Source: Tretioscincus oriximinensis (taxonomy: Eukaryota; Chordata; Lepidosauria; Squamata; Gymnophthalmidae). From it: 64,000 bases of DNA. A program made the translations under genes and the position numbers. The notes below the pieces were generated by a model. That model was not told where the DNA came from. It did not search any database and saw nothing but the letters and a program-made list of their open reading frames with translations. This document shows positions 1-10,325 of the stretch, in pieces (position 1 is the stretch's first letter; the number at the start of each line of letters is the position of its first letter). Location of the stretch: contig JAJVDF010000261.1 of NCBI GenBank assembly GCA_022410635.1, positions 600,227 to 664,226 of the forward strand, written 5' to 3'.

Positions 1-922
1 AGAGAAGAGGGGGAGTAATTTCTGGTTTCATTATTTTTTCATTTCCCCATTTCAGGTGCCAGAAATTCCTCAGAGAATCTATGAAAAGGTGGGAATTTGG
101 TTGAGGGAAAATAGTGGAAACGTAAGACTCTCTTACATTCTCAAACAAGTAGCAGTTTGCATATGGATCTCAAAAGTGATTGTTGGTGCTTGAGCTGGAA
201 ACATTTTTTTCTTATAAAAAGTAGACATGAAAGCTATTAGGAGCCAATGGCATAAGAACATAAGAGGAGCCATGCTGAATTGGTCCAGAGCCGATCTAGT
301 CCAACATTCTGTCTCACACAGAGGCCCACCAGTTGAACCTGGGCAGTCTGAACAGAAGAAGGCAAAATATGCACCTCTTAATCACTCGCTACAAGTGATA
401 TTTCAGGAGTATTGCCTGTTGCTCCATCCCAGAGGCACCCTAGTAGCTATTTATACTCTCGGTGTCCATAAACATGTCTAATCCTTTCTTAAAGCTATCT
501 AGGCTCCCAGCTCCCAGCACCTTTTCTGGAAGTAAATTCCAAAAGTCAGTGACCCACTGAATGAAGAAATAATTTCCTTTGGCTGTTCTCACTTTTCTGC
601 CCATCGGTTTTAAGGAATGCCCCATGATCCTAGTATTGTGCTATAGAGAAAACATTTTTTCTCTATTCACCTTATCCATCCCATGCTTGATTTTATATAC
701 ATCGATCAGATCACACCTCAAATGTCATCTTTCGAGGCTGATGAGGCCCAGACATTGCAGCCTGACTTCATAAGAGGTGCTTCAGTCTCTTGATCATTTT
801 TGTTGCCCTTTTCTGCACCTTCTATTTCCACAATATCTTTTTTGAGATGTGGTGACCAGAATTGTACACAGTGGCCTCAACAAAAAATTATGAATAGGCA
901 AAACAACATTTGCTGTCTTGTT

Positions 923-1320
923 TTAATTCTTTTCCCTATGATCAGCATTGATTTTTTTTGCTGCTACTGCACACTGGGTTGACATCTTCTTTGAGCTGTC
1001 CACCAACACTCCAAGATCATTTTTCTGCTCTGTCACAAAAAGCTTGGTACCCTTAAGTTGGTAGGAGTAATTGGGGTTTTTTGCCCCAATGTGCATGACA
1101 TTGCCCTTGCTTAAGTTGAAGTGCATTTGCTGCTTTGTTGCCCACTCTTCCAATTTCAATAGATCACACTGGAGCTCCTTATAACCACTTTCAGTTTTCA
1201 CNACCCTGAACAGTTTAGTGTCGTCAGTGAACCTGGCTACTTCACTATTTGACATCCAGAATGTTTATGAATATATTGAAAAGCAGAGATCCCAATACTG
1301 AACCCTGGGTACTCNACTTT
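923..1320 (-). pseudogene. LINE reverse transcriptase palm/thumb remnant
   Basis: On the minus strand a 'GSVLG..LFNIFIN' block near 1270-1310 is followed, after a one-base frame change, by 'FTDDTKLF' at 1208-1231. The second is the F/YxDD catalytic box of LINE reverse transcriptase. Downstream come 'ELQCDLLKLEEWATKQQMHF' and an 'LGVLVDSS' block, the usual thumb-side sequence of this LINE group. The catalytic Asp pair survives but the frame is interrupted and one base is N. The same block recurs on the plus strand at 50.6 kb. Confidence 0.8.
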
Positions 1321-1754
1321 TCACGTCCTTCCACCCACAGTACTGTTAATTCACTTTTACCTTATGTCTTCTGTATTTTAGCCAGTTTTTAATCCAGGAC
1401 AAAATCTGTTCTCTTATGTCATGACTCTGAGCCTTTGATGATTGACTTTGATGATTGACAATATCAACTAGATCCCCTTTATCCACATGTTTATTGACCT
1501 GAAAATGACGTTAAGCTGATTGGTCTATAACTACCAGGATCACCCCGGGATCTTTTTTTGAAGATTGGTGTTACATTTGCTACCCTCAAATCTTCTGGTG
1601 CAGTGCCTGATCTTAAGGAAAGATTAACTATATATTTTGGCTAGAAGTTCAGCAATTTCACATCTGAGTTCTTTAAGAATTCTGGGATGGATGCCATCTA
1701 GCCCCGAGATTTTATTGATGTTCAGTTTATTAAGACTAGCAAGGACTTTTATTT

Positions 1755-1759
1755 TTATT

Positions 1760-1798
<39 letters not shown>

Positions 1799-1848
1799 TA
1801 CTTTGCCCCATACCCAAATGTTTCAGGGTGGCCTTGTTATCACTGTCC
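1755..1848 (-). mobile_element. Nested retroelement 3' tail with (TTTA)n
   Basis: A run of TTTA repeats is followed by 'ccccatacccaaatgtttc' and 'agggtggc'. Read on the minus strand this is a degenerate version of the retroelement 3' end seen at 31.95-32.05 kb and 59.04-59.12 kb, which ends in a repeated AAATA tail. It interrupts the host LINE. It is a short 3' fragment of a LINE, or of a SINE sharing that tail. Confidence 0.6.
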
Positions 1849-2575
1849 AGTTTAGTTCCTCTGATGCTCTTTCTACTGCAGNTACATACCCTCTGTCCTC
1901 TTCAGTGAAAACTGAGGCCACAAATTCATTTAACCTCTCTGCAATCTCCGTGTCCTATCCCTTCTGTTCATTGCTGTCTAGTGGGCTGACTGTTATTCTG
2001 GTAGGATTCCTATTTCTGATGTATTTAAAGAAGTTCTAGTTATTTCTATTAATATTATTTGCAATTTGCTCCTCAGAGTTTCTCTTGGCATTCCTGACTC
2101 TAACTTTGCATTTATTCTGCCACAGTTTGTGCTCTCTCCTGTTCAACTCACTAGGCTAAGCCTTCCACCTTTTAAATGAGNTTCTCTTACTGCACTGGTG
2201 TCCTTTTGGATTTGGCAGAATTCATTGTATTTGAGCCTCCAATATTGTATTTGTAATCAGTTTCTATGCATTTTGAAGGGACTGGACTCTTCTTACTTTC
2301 TCTTTTAATTTTCTTTTTACCACTTTCATCTTGGGAAAATTTCCTTTGTAAAAGTTTAAGGTTTCTGTGTTAGAAATGCTTGACAACTTTCTAGCCCTGT
2401 TTAGGCTGAAGGTTTTTGTGTTATAGTCATTGTTTCCTGTAGGATCAGCTACAGTTATATCTTGTATCAAATCCTGTTCATTACATGAGACTCAATCCAA
2501 GATTCCTTTGCCCCTGTTGGTTCTACAACCACCTTCTCTAGGAAACAATCAGTTACCATGTCTAAGAATTCTATC

Positions 2576-2944
2576 CATCCATAAATTTATTTAATAATTA
2601 GTCCCAAGACCATATAAAAAAAAAGAAAAAAGAGGGAAAAGCTTAAAATATAAAGCAAAGAACTTCAGGTTAAAATGTATCGTTTGTAAAATTTCTGTCA
2701 CTGATTTATCACGGCACATATTTTGGCAGTCTTAATTAAGAATGTGGCAACTCAACTGGTAATGTATTTGTCCTTGCCCTCCAGTAACCAAATGCCTTTC
2801 TTCTGTTATCTAGTGTGTAGACCATTTTGAAAAGGGTAGTGATATAGTGCTTTCTGATATGAATGTAAAAGGAACAAACAAGTAAGATGTGGATCATATC
2901 TTCCTGCTCTTTAATTTCACAGAAGCAGCATCTGTCTTGGGCCG
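2576..2944 (-). mobile_element. 5'-truncated LINE 3' end nested in an older LINE
   Basis: The segment is bounded by a perfect 16-bp direct repeat, 'gtctaagaattctatc', at 2560-2575 and 2945-2960. This is a textbook target-site duplication, and the host LINE reads on either side of it. On the minus strand the 5' half encodes a cysteine/histidine-rich C-terminal tail (pattern C-C-x2-C ... H-x-L-L-x2-C), which is followed by an AT-rich 3' UTR and a short 'tggatgga' tail. The Cys/His tail resembles the C-terminal knuckle of several LINE ORF2 proteins. The clade is unresolved. Confidence 0.75.
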
Positions 2945-2975
2945 GTCTAAGAATTCTATCATTTTTTTCATGAGT

Positions 2976-3538
2976 TGAGCAACAGTTTAGCCAGTCTATG
3001 TGGGGATAGTTGAAATCTCCCATTATGACTACTCTTCCCTTTTTGGAAACTCCAATTACCTCACGTTCCAAATATCACCTTCAGGTGTTTGGTTAGGAGA
3101 CCGGGAGCATACTCCCAATATTACACTTGGTTTCTGACCTGATAATGTTATCCATAGGGCTTCTGTGAATGAATCTATTTTATCTGGAAATTCCAGTTCA
3201 GAGGATTCAATCTCTTCTGTAATGTACACGGTTACACCACCTCCAGTTTGCCCTTTCCTATCTTTTCTATATAGTTTATAATCAGGGATAACCGTATCCC
3301 ACTGGTTTTCTTCCTTTCCCCAGGTTTCAGTTATGCCAATAATATCAATATTATTGTACTTCAATAAGCATTTCAACTCTCCTATTTTTGCTTGGAGGAT
3401 TGTGGCATTTACATGCAGACATTTATATGCCCTTCTCTGGTGCAAGTAAGGCCCATTCTGATTGTGAGAAACCACAGATTGCTCATTACAGCTTTCTACT
3501 GTAAAGTGTATCTCCACACAAACACGGCTGGAAAACAA
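2976..3538 (-). pseudogene. LINE endonuclease (APE-like) domain, broken
   Basis: This stretch is the endonuclease part of the LINE ORF2, the enzyme that nicks target DNA to prime reverse transcription. A 160-codon open stretch (3538 down to 3056) holds the 'DIIGITETW' block with the catalytic glutamate near 3328, then a 'GGGVTVYI' strand and an 'RSPNQTPE' block. After a frame change the 'GDFNYPHIDW' block follows at 2991-3020, carrying the conserved Asp and Asn of the APE fold. The domain is then cut by the insertion at 2576-2944. The motifs are characteristic, so the domain call is firm. Frame breaks rule out function. Confidence 0.8.
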
Positions 3539-3540
3539 AA

Positions 3541-4955
3541 TGTCCTCTTTCTCTTTAAAAATTTGCAGAGGAGGTATTGAAATGAAATGAACTCAGAATA
3601 ATTTCCATTTCCAAACATTGATTTTCACTATAGTTTTAATGCATCTTGCCCCTGGGTTTCTTTCTGCATCTACTGAGCAGAGGCCGATTCAGTTCTCCTA
3701 TGACAATGGCCTCGACAAATGTGGCATTCAACCCTCTGTAATGATACACTGTGCAGGTGTGTTTCACCCTGAAGGGTTACAGCTGGATTCTGTTAAAATC
3801 CTGCGCTAAACAGTGCTAGGCACCTTGCAAAATTAGCTTTTAAATGCATAGTCCATCTGCGTTAGAAATGTGCTGGACTGGTCAGTGCACCTGAGAGCTA
3901 TTAGAATTGACAAATCCATAGAGGATGGAGACTGTTTCATTGTTGTAATTCAGTCATGCAGGGAATTCCCAAGTGATGGGTCATGACCCACCAGCAGGTA
4001 GTGTGAACTTTTGTAAGTGGGTCACCAGACCCCAGGTGTTCAGAGAGAAAGGATGTCACACAGGTGTCAGTGAGACTCGTAGTGACAAATGGTCTGTGCC
4101 AAGGAGGTTTACTCTTTTCTTAGAGTGCTAATGCTAAAATCTACCACAGTATTCAAACTTTCCATTGCTAAACAAAGTTACATCTGTTGAAGTTAATTCC
4201 ATCTAGACACGTTGGACTTTCTTTTCTTTTCTTTTTTGCACTTAACTGAGAGGAAATGATTGCTAAGAATCATGCCTTTCCTGTGGTGTGGGGAATTTCC
4301 AGGCCATCTAGGAAACTAGAAGTGTGAATGTCATGCTTCAACTTTCCAGCTGGACAGGACTATCTAGCCTGGTTTCCCTCCCCCCCTCCCCCCTCCCCCC
4401 CCAGTTGTGAATGGACAAGGAGATGGCATGCATGCTACATGTATAGCACCATTTTTTAATTTTGAATTTTGAACACCGTTTTTTGAATTGTGGTGTGAGG
4501 GAAATGCTGGTTATGTCTGGACTAAAAAGCCTATAATGATTTCACTGGGGGACGAGAAGCTTGTTCTGGAGTTTTGGAGTCAGGTGAGCTATTTTAGTTA
4601 AAAAATATTGCCGTAATTAGTCCTTCAAATTTTCCTATCTGCTGGAATATTCTCCAAAGTACAAATCCACCCTTAGTATACAATAATGGGTGTTGCAGCA
4701 GCTAATGAACTAAAGGGTTCATTCACACCAGATGAAATGACCAATTTAGGATGAGTGAGAGCTTCAAGTGACTTCAAGGGCCATGTCTGATGCAGACACC
4801 ATCTTACTTTTTCTGCAAAATTGACTATTTCCATACTTACATTATATGGAGCAGTTTAATTATTCTACTTCAGTCTATTCCATGGTTAGAGCAAAAATAC
4901 TGACTGTCCTGACCAAAATGGCAGCAAGGTAGAAGCACCATAGCTATGTTGTATG
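3541..4955. other. Gene-free stretch
   Basis: No open frame with recognisable similarity is present. A fragment around 3958-4060 holds the self-complementary 'gtgggtcacca'/'gggtcatgaccc' theme seen in some hAT-derived repeats, but no terminal repeats could be fixed. A C-rich tract lies at 4378-4402. The rest looks like unique AT-rich DNA. Confidence 0.5.
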
Positions 4956-4959
4956 GGAG

Positions 4960-5445
4960 ACATGTTAAATGTTGCCATGCTTGCCAAGAAGGCAAGAAAC
5001 CTTCCTGTGTAATTCTCCTTAATGGGTTTACGCCAGGATACCGCAAGAAAATGCCAGCACAAGACAATGCAAAATTGCTGGCTGGGCATGCTCAGTATTT
5101 ATTTCTTGGTTAGTTCCCTGTTGGCTGAGCATGCTCAATATTTACTTCCTGATTATTTTTCTCACATGCCAGCACAGAACCACCAGTTGAGCACGCTTAG
5201 TATTTACTTCCTGGTTAGCTGTCTCACTTGTTTCATGCAGATTTATAGGTAAGTCTGATGGTTGCATTCCGCAATTATTTTTCACATTGCAGATTCTAAA
5301 TCTCCCCCCCCCCCCTCCACGTACCTGGAAGCTATAAAGATAACCTGGTGTGTGAATTTGACCTAAATGTCTGCATGAAATGTGTACATACTGTATGTGA
5401 ATGCATGTGTGTGCACGGTGTATTTTTACNTCCAAGGCTCTAGGG
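4960..5445. repeat. Interspersed repeat with triplicated internal motif
   Basis: This block shares a diagnostic order with 14.51-14.78 kb: a 'ttgccatgc' motif, 'cttcctgtgtaat', 'tacgccagga', then 'gcatgctcagtattta' and a 'ttcctggttagct' segment. Here the last unit occurs three times, with starts at 5086, 5129 and 5191 (spacing 43 and 62 bp). The other copy has it once. Terminal inverted repeats were not found, so the class is unknown. A C-tract at about 5306-5317 and a (TG)-rich end follow. Confidence 0.55.
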
Positions 5446-6249
5446 TCTGTGTTTTTACTTGTAAAACATTTTAAAATCTTTTCCCTTGGGGAATGCACCT
5501 CCTGGTAGCCTGAGGGTACTTCCAGAGCTTGCAGACATCACTCTGACTAGCCAGTGAAAGCTAAAGCTCCTTGTTTGGAAGAGTTATATGAAGCTGAAAG
5601 AGAGGAATCCATCATTCATCTGAAAGCGACAGTTCCTGTGAGCATGAATCAAGCTGCAGTAACCCAAGCAGAAGGTGTCAGAATTCTTGCCAAGGATGTT
5701 AAAGATGATTAACAACTGCTGAGTTATGACTGGGAGGATCTGTGCATTGGGAGAAAGGTCTATCTATGCAGCAAGCCAAGCTTTACCTAAATAGCAAAGG
5801 GGAAGGGGGGATAGTGTCTGCACTGGAATGATCCTCATTTTTCGGGGGCTTTGGCTGAAGAATCCTAGCAATGTTTCAAAGGCATTGGTTCAAAGATGGT
5901 CCCTGCCTTTACCAAGCCAAAGGCCTTTGCATACTTTTAGCATCTCCTGCCATCTCCTGCCTTTACTGATATGAGTAGATTTTCTACTTTTGTTTGACCC
6001 AGGAGTTCCTGTCAGCCTCTTTTACACTTAATATTTTTTATTGTTTTGTTTTTCATTCAGATCAACTTTCTGTTAGGGCTTTCTGTATAGCTTAAAATTT
6101 ATCCCCCATACTTAAACACATGCCTATAAAAGGGCAAAAAGAAAAATAAAATATTGGTTGGATTGCTCACTTATTCTGCTGTATTTGGATATTCTGGGCT
6201 AAAATACTCTAGACAGTGCTTTGCTCCAGAATATTCAGATTTGGAGGAA
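5446..6249. other. Gene-free stretch with one small open block
   Basis: No recognised gene. A 53-codon stop-free frame (5551-5709), stop at 5710-5712, then 25 further open codons in the same frame to 5787, is the only coding-like signal. It contains no motif I recognise and has no convincing start codon. Confidence 0.4.
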
Positions 6250-6572
6250 TATGATGATGACGACGACAATAATGATGAAGAAGAAAAAGAAAAAGAAAAA
6301 GAAGAAAAAGAAGAAAAAGAAGAAGAAGAAACTGGGTTTTTATACCCCGCTTTTCTCACCCAAAGGGACTCAAAGCCTACAAGCTATTTTTTGCATGAAG
6401 GTTTACATTCTACCTTCCTCATCACCTACTTCATCTATCCTATCACCTGTTCATTTATTTGCAAATTGCTTTGTTTTCAAACAGCTGGGTTGGCTGAAGC
6501 TTAGGCCAATAGAGGGTGCTCACTTCTCTCCATGGCAGAGACATTGGCCTTGAATGCAGAGCTCTCTGTTGA
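6250..6572 (-). mobile_element. Degenerate tRNA-headed SINE, minus strand
   Basis: A purine-rich GAT/GAA microsatellite (6250-6330) is the tail. It is followed by the reverse complement of the SINE body seen more clearly at 23.86, 33.19 and 62.75 kb: 'ataccccgcttttctcacc', 'aaagggactcaaagc', the 'acattctaccttcc' block and 'agctgggttggct'. The tRNA-related head near 6540-6572 has decayed beyond recognition of its promoter boxes. The long acidic or lysine-rich frames here come from the microsatellite and do not represent proteins. Confidence 0.7.
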
Positions 6573-7474
6573 AAGGTCATTGTTCTTAACCTCTGCCCCA
6601 CTGTAGGCAATGTTGCTTTCTTGAAGGGAATAGCAAGGTTGCAGTTGCATATTCTTTTTAGCTTGCAGTTTCCAACAGAGTCCATAGTCTGCTCCACACC
6701 TAGGGATGGTTATTACAGATATTCCCAACCTTCCAGCATTTACACTGTTCCATCTTTGCCTATAAACCCTGTGCAACAGACTCTTCCTTTTCCTTGTGGA
6801 ATTGTAGAAATTTGGGAAAGTAACTTCCTTGAACTCCGTTTCTAATGAAGCTAAGCTATATGTTGCAAACTTTGCTGCAGGATCAGTTTGGTTGTCTGGA
6901 TTGTCACACACGCACAGTCAGTAAATCCGACAGCACAGAGGAACCAATGTGGATGTCTGTCAAAATGGGAGACAATATATGTTGTGTATTGCAGAGAAGG
7001 CTTGCACCTCCGATCTCAGCTTTGTTTCAAGTTCAGGTTTCTGTCTGGTTTTGCTAGACTGGACAAAGACTAATAAATGAACTTAGGATTTCTTTTTCTT
7101 TTTAGCCTCCACATGAAATTTACAGCCCAGTTTTCATGTCTGCAAAATCTTCGTTTACTGTCTCTGGTTCTGCTGCTGCCTGCTGGATATTATTTATAAG
7201 CTTATAATAGTTATGTGGTCATTTTACTCATGTGACTTGTCTAATGTAAATCTGACTATAAATAATATCTGAGAAAATGATGTCCCACACAGACAGCTGG
7301 GAGCTTGCAATTAACGTAGTGTTCTGGTGCGGAAGGGGGAGGAAAGGCAATAAATGACTCTAAGCAAAAGTGGATGATGCTGCAATAGCATCTTGCCACC
7401 ATTGAATTACTAGAGAAAGAAATTCTATTGTGGAACTGGCTGCCTTTCTGAGCTCCCCATACCACCCTTCCCTA

Positions 7475-7681
7475 GGCTGACCAGATGATCCCTCGGGAGG
7501 GNGNTGGTGGTTTGAAAACCTGTTTTTGGGGTGCCTCCCGTTTTTTTTCTGAGGAAAAAGATAAAAAAAAATTCTTTTAAAAAAAATCATTTTTTTGAAA
7601 TAAAATTCCTCAGAAAAAACTGGGAGGCATCCCAAAATCGGGTTTTCAACCCGCCCCCCAAAAGGGATCATCTGGTTAGCC
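7475..7681. mobile_element. Hairpin MITE, copy 1 (207 bp, TA-flanked)
   Basis: The element begins 'ggctgaccagatgatccc' and ends with the near-perfect inverse 'gggatcatctggttagcc', with a TA dinucleotide at each edge (7473-7474 and 7682-7683). Complementarity continues inward over nearly the full length, including 'gtttgaaaacc' against 'ggttttcaac' and 'gaggaa' against 'ttcctc', around an A/T-rich centre. The TA flanks and all-hairpin structure fit a Tc1/mariner-group MITE. There is no internal coding. Two N calls (7502, 7504) lie in the left arm. Confidence 0.8.
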
Positions 7682-7888
7682 TACACCATGTCAAAAGAAA
7701 TCCCCCCCAAAACACACACCAAGAAGTTTCAATGCAGATACAACAGCAGAGATAACTGTGGTGTCCACCCTCCCTTTACTAGACACTACCTCCCCACAGA
7801 CACTAGTGCCAGTTGGAACTGGTCATCACTACAAACATTCTCAGCCACCCAGGCTCTCTTCCAATAAATAACAATAAGACACAGAATA

Positions 7889-8095
7889 GGCTGACTAGAT
7901 GATCCCTTTGGGGTGGGTGGGTTGAAAACCTGGTTTTGTGGTGCCTCCTGTTTTTCCTGAAGAAAAATAATTAAAAAAAGATATTTTTTTGAAAAAAAAT
8001 ATCTTTTTTTGAAAAACATTTCCTCAGCAAAAACCGTGAGGCACTCCAAAATCAGGTTTCTACCCCACCCCCCAAAAGGGGTCATCTGGTCAGCC
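7889..8095. mobile_element. Hairpin MITE, copy 2 (207 bp, TA-flanked)
   Basis: Second copy of the family just upstream, also 207 bp, with termini 'ggctgactagatgatccc' and 'ggggtcatctggtcagcc' and TA at both edges (7887-7888 and 8096-8097). The arms match copy 1 with scattered substitutions. The two copies are about 210 bp apart in unrelated unique sequence. Confidence 0.8.
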
Positions 8096-8193
8096 TACAC
8101 AGGAATAAAAAAATAGAATGAACAAAACAACAAGGTTTTTTTTTATTAAACAGTTTTAGCAGTTTTCTTATAACCTTGTTTCCACACAAGAGT

Positions 8194-8668
8194 CATAAGA
8201 ACATAAGAACATAAGAAGAGCCATACTGGTTCAGGCCACAGCCCATCAAGTCCAGCATTCTGTGTCACACAGAGGCCCACCAGATGCACCTGGGCAGTCT
8301 GAACAGAGGAAAGCAAAATATGCGCCTGTTCATGACTCCCTGCAAATGGTATTTCAGGAGTTATGCCTGTTGCTCCATCCCAGATGCAACATCCAGACAT
8401 CCATCCTAGTATCCATTTATACCTTTGGTGTCCATAAACCTGTCTAGTCCTGTCTTGAAACTATCCAAGTTGTTAGCTACCACTACCTCTTCAGGAAGTA
8501 AATTCCACAGGCCAATGACCCTCAGGATGAAAAAATACTTTCTTTTGTCTTTTCTCACTTTTCTACCCAACAGTTTTAAGGNGTGGTCCCTGGTCCTTGT
8601 GTTGTGTGATAGAGAAAACATTTTTTCTCTATTCACCCTGTCGATCCCATGCATGATTTTGTACACTA
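8194..8668 (-). mobile_element. CR1/L2-like LINE 3' end
   Basis: Same family as the 0.25-3.5 kb LINE. It starts with 'cataagaacataagaac' and continues through the 3' UTR block containing 'tgtgtcacacagaggccca', then the end of ORF2 in which the minus strand reads a weak 'LWNLLPEEVV..NNLDSFK' block. It stops at about 8668, where a different sequence with LTR-like signals begins. It is 5'-truncated or interrupted. Confidence 0.8.
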
Positions 8669-8905
8669 CAGAAACAGAGCCCACAACTTTAGGCCAACAA
8701 CACATTTTATTTTTTCTCTCAGCAGCCACAGCCGCTCTGCAGTTCAACCTTCCTTCTCTTCCATTTCTTTTATGAAACTTCTTGATCTCACTCTCACCTG
8801 ATTGGGTGGCTTCTGCTCTAAACCTCCTCCCTCTGGCTACCTGCCTACATCATCACAATAACATTTAGAAAATATTATAATATATTTAAAATATAACTTT
8901 TCCTC
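8669..8905 (-). promoter_or_regulatory. Possible LTR-like segment (promoter and poly(A) signals)
   Basis: Read on the minus strand, the order is a CCAAT box (8801-8805), an A/T-rich TATA-like 'cataaaag' near 8770, an AATAAA signal (8706-8711) and a G/T-rich end, 'tgtgttgttggcc'. The order and spacing suit the U3-R-U5 layout of a retroviral-type LTR joined to the LINE at 8668. No TG...CA termini, target duplication or internal retroviral coding could be confirmed, so this is a weak call. Confidence 0.3.
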
Positions 8906-8939
8906 TCACTCTGGTAGAACACAGCCACCCTCCCTCACT

Positions 8940-9480
8940 CAGAGGGAGCAAAGAATCAAAGCCTAGGTGAAGAAGGAAGTTTTAACCAGGTGTAAAAAGC
9001 TATATAATATAATTTCAGAGAAATAGCCATGTTAGTCTAGTAGAAAGTCCAGCAAAGGAGCTAGCAGCACTTTGAGACTAACTTGAGAAAAATGGGTGGC
9101 ATAAGCTTTCGTAGACACATCTACGACATGTAGACACGTACAACATGTAGACACGAGCTTTCGTAGACCAGTCTGAAGAAGCAAACGTGTCTACGAAAGC
9201 TTATGCCACCCACTTTTCTCAAGTTAGTCTCAAAGTGCTGCTAGCTCCTTTGCTGGACTATATAATATAAGCATCTGGTAAGCCTCCAGAGGTAGGCTGA
9301 TCAAGAAAGTGGGGGGCCATCCCCCCAAAGGCCCTCCTGCACATCCTTGTATTTCTGAGACAGGACTGGCTACAAGAAGGCTCTCTCCTTGAAATCTTAA
9401 TAGTCAGGCAGGTTTTTACAGAAGAAGCCAGACCTTTAGATAATCAGGACCCAAACTGTTCAGGGTTTTATATATAAACA
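8940..9480 (+). mobile_element. LINE 3' UTR fragment, split by fold-back element
   Basis: The blocks 'aaagcctaggtgaagaagga' and 'ttttaaccaggtgtaaaaag' upstream, and 'ctccttgaaatctt ... agtcaggcaggtttttacag ... aaactgttcagggtttta' downstream, are one degenerate LINE 3' UTR. A minus-strand relative lies at 59.1-59.46 kb and a plus-strand relative at 13.63-14.05 kb. It is interrupted precisely by the element at 9013-9258. No coding remains. Confidence 0.6.
9013..9258. mobile_element. Fold-back element copy A, Penelope-like candidate
   Basis: A perfect 12-bp target duplication 'tatataatataa' flanks the element (9001-9012 and 9259-9270). The left arm starts 'tttcagagaaatagccatg' and runs through 'gctagcagcactttgagact' to 'ataagctttcgtagac'. 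The right arm is the reverse complement, ending at '...gctcctttgctggac', so the arms are unequal: the outer ~37 bp is present on one side only. The hairpin tip here carries an extra repeated 'tgtagacacg' segment not in other copies. Near the tip, 'ctgaaga' and 'ctacgaaagc' form a hammerhead-like core. No coding. Confidence 0.75.
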
Positions 9481-10325
9481 TCAGAGTTCTTTCCTCTCTC
9501 CCCTCCCGCCTTGAAATGTTTCCCTAAGGCCCTTTCATTCACTTTCTTTAGGGGCTCATGACATAGAGAAAAATCGATGGGAGTTGCTGAACAAGGCCTG
9601 TGAAAAGACATGACCATTGTGCAACTTAACTTCCATACGTGGCAATTTCATCTCCTCCAGAGCCAAAGGACAAATGCTTTCACATTGAACCTAAGCATTC
9701 AAAACACTCAGTTTTATTCCAAGTAGTATGAAAAGTTTTCAAGATGCAAATTCTGAAGTACACTTTATATGCAAGGACACTATAGTTTTCCATTTGTATA
9801 TGAAAAGGCCGTAAACTCAGAATTTATGTTTGGGGCAACTGAAATGCTAATAAAGTCAGTTGCTGAACAATTGAGGAATTATTGCTCTTGGAGCTTGGAA
9901 GAGTAACCTTAGCCCTGCTGGAGCATGATGCACTGGACCTCACAGGGGTCTCTATGGCCAGGCCAATAAAGCATGCATTCTTTAGATACTGCCTTTAAGT
10001 ATCCCTAAGGATTAAAAGAACACAAGATATGAAGGATTTTCTTCTTCAGATATGCACTTTGNTTTTCCTTATGTGCATTTTAAACTAGGTTGGGGTTTAG
10101 TTGCTCATTTTCAGCTCTATATTTCATGCAGCCTGTATATGACATTTCCTTGTTGCCCCTGTTGTTAAAATAGTGTAGGACTTGTGTTGTCCTTTGGTGT
10201 TAGGCTGTTAGCTGGTGCTTTTGAGTATTTTTTAGGATTCACTTTCGTTTCCCCCCTTTTGACGCGGGAAAGTGATGTGGATTTGAATGTGCATCATGTC
10301 AATAGGTGGAGTTAATTAGGAATCA
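9481..10325. other. Gene-free, repeat-poor stretch
   Basis: No open frame or repeat that I recognise. One N lies at 10062. Confidence 0.5.

Larger units (their letters stand above)
252..3540 (-). mobile_element. Long degenerate CR1/L2-like non-LTR retrotransposon
   Basis: This is a 5'-to-3' eroded LINE read on the minus strand. Its 3' terminus lies at the low-coordinate end, where the 'cataagaacataagagg' end shared by at least five other copies in this window is found. On the minus strand, endonuclease-like coding (about 3540 to 2960) precedes reverse-transcriptase-like coding (about 1320 to 920), followed by a 3' UTR, the order of CR1/L2-group ORF2. Every reading frame is broken by stops and frameshifts and there are four N calls inside, so it is dead. 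Two younger insertions split it (1755-1848 and 2576-2944). I am confident of a CR1/L2-group LINE but not of the exact clade. Confidence 0.85.

Noticed and set aside
1..93. Possible small exon with a 'ttccccatttcag' acceptor and 'aaaaggtggga' donor at the window start
   Set aside because: The 33-base open piece is too short to identify and similar acceptor/donor words occur by chance throughout.
4378..4402. C-rich tract as an i-motif or promoter element
   Set aside because: A single short C-run without a gene nearby; simple sequence is the sufficient explanation.
6171..6553. Acidic and lysine-rich frames (110-116 codons) on the plus strand and a Ser-rich frame on the minus strand
   Set aside because: All are translations of a GAA/GAT microsatellite that forms the tail of a SINE.
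7360..8085. Frames of 74-103 codons on both strands
   Set aside because: They run through the two hairpin MITEs. The minus frames resemble each other only because the elements do.
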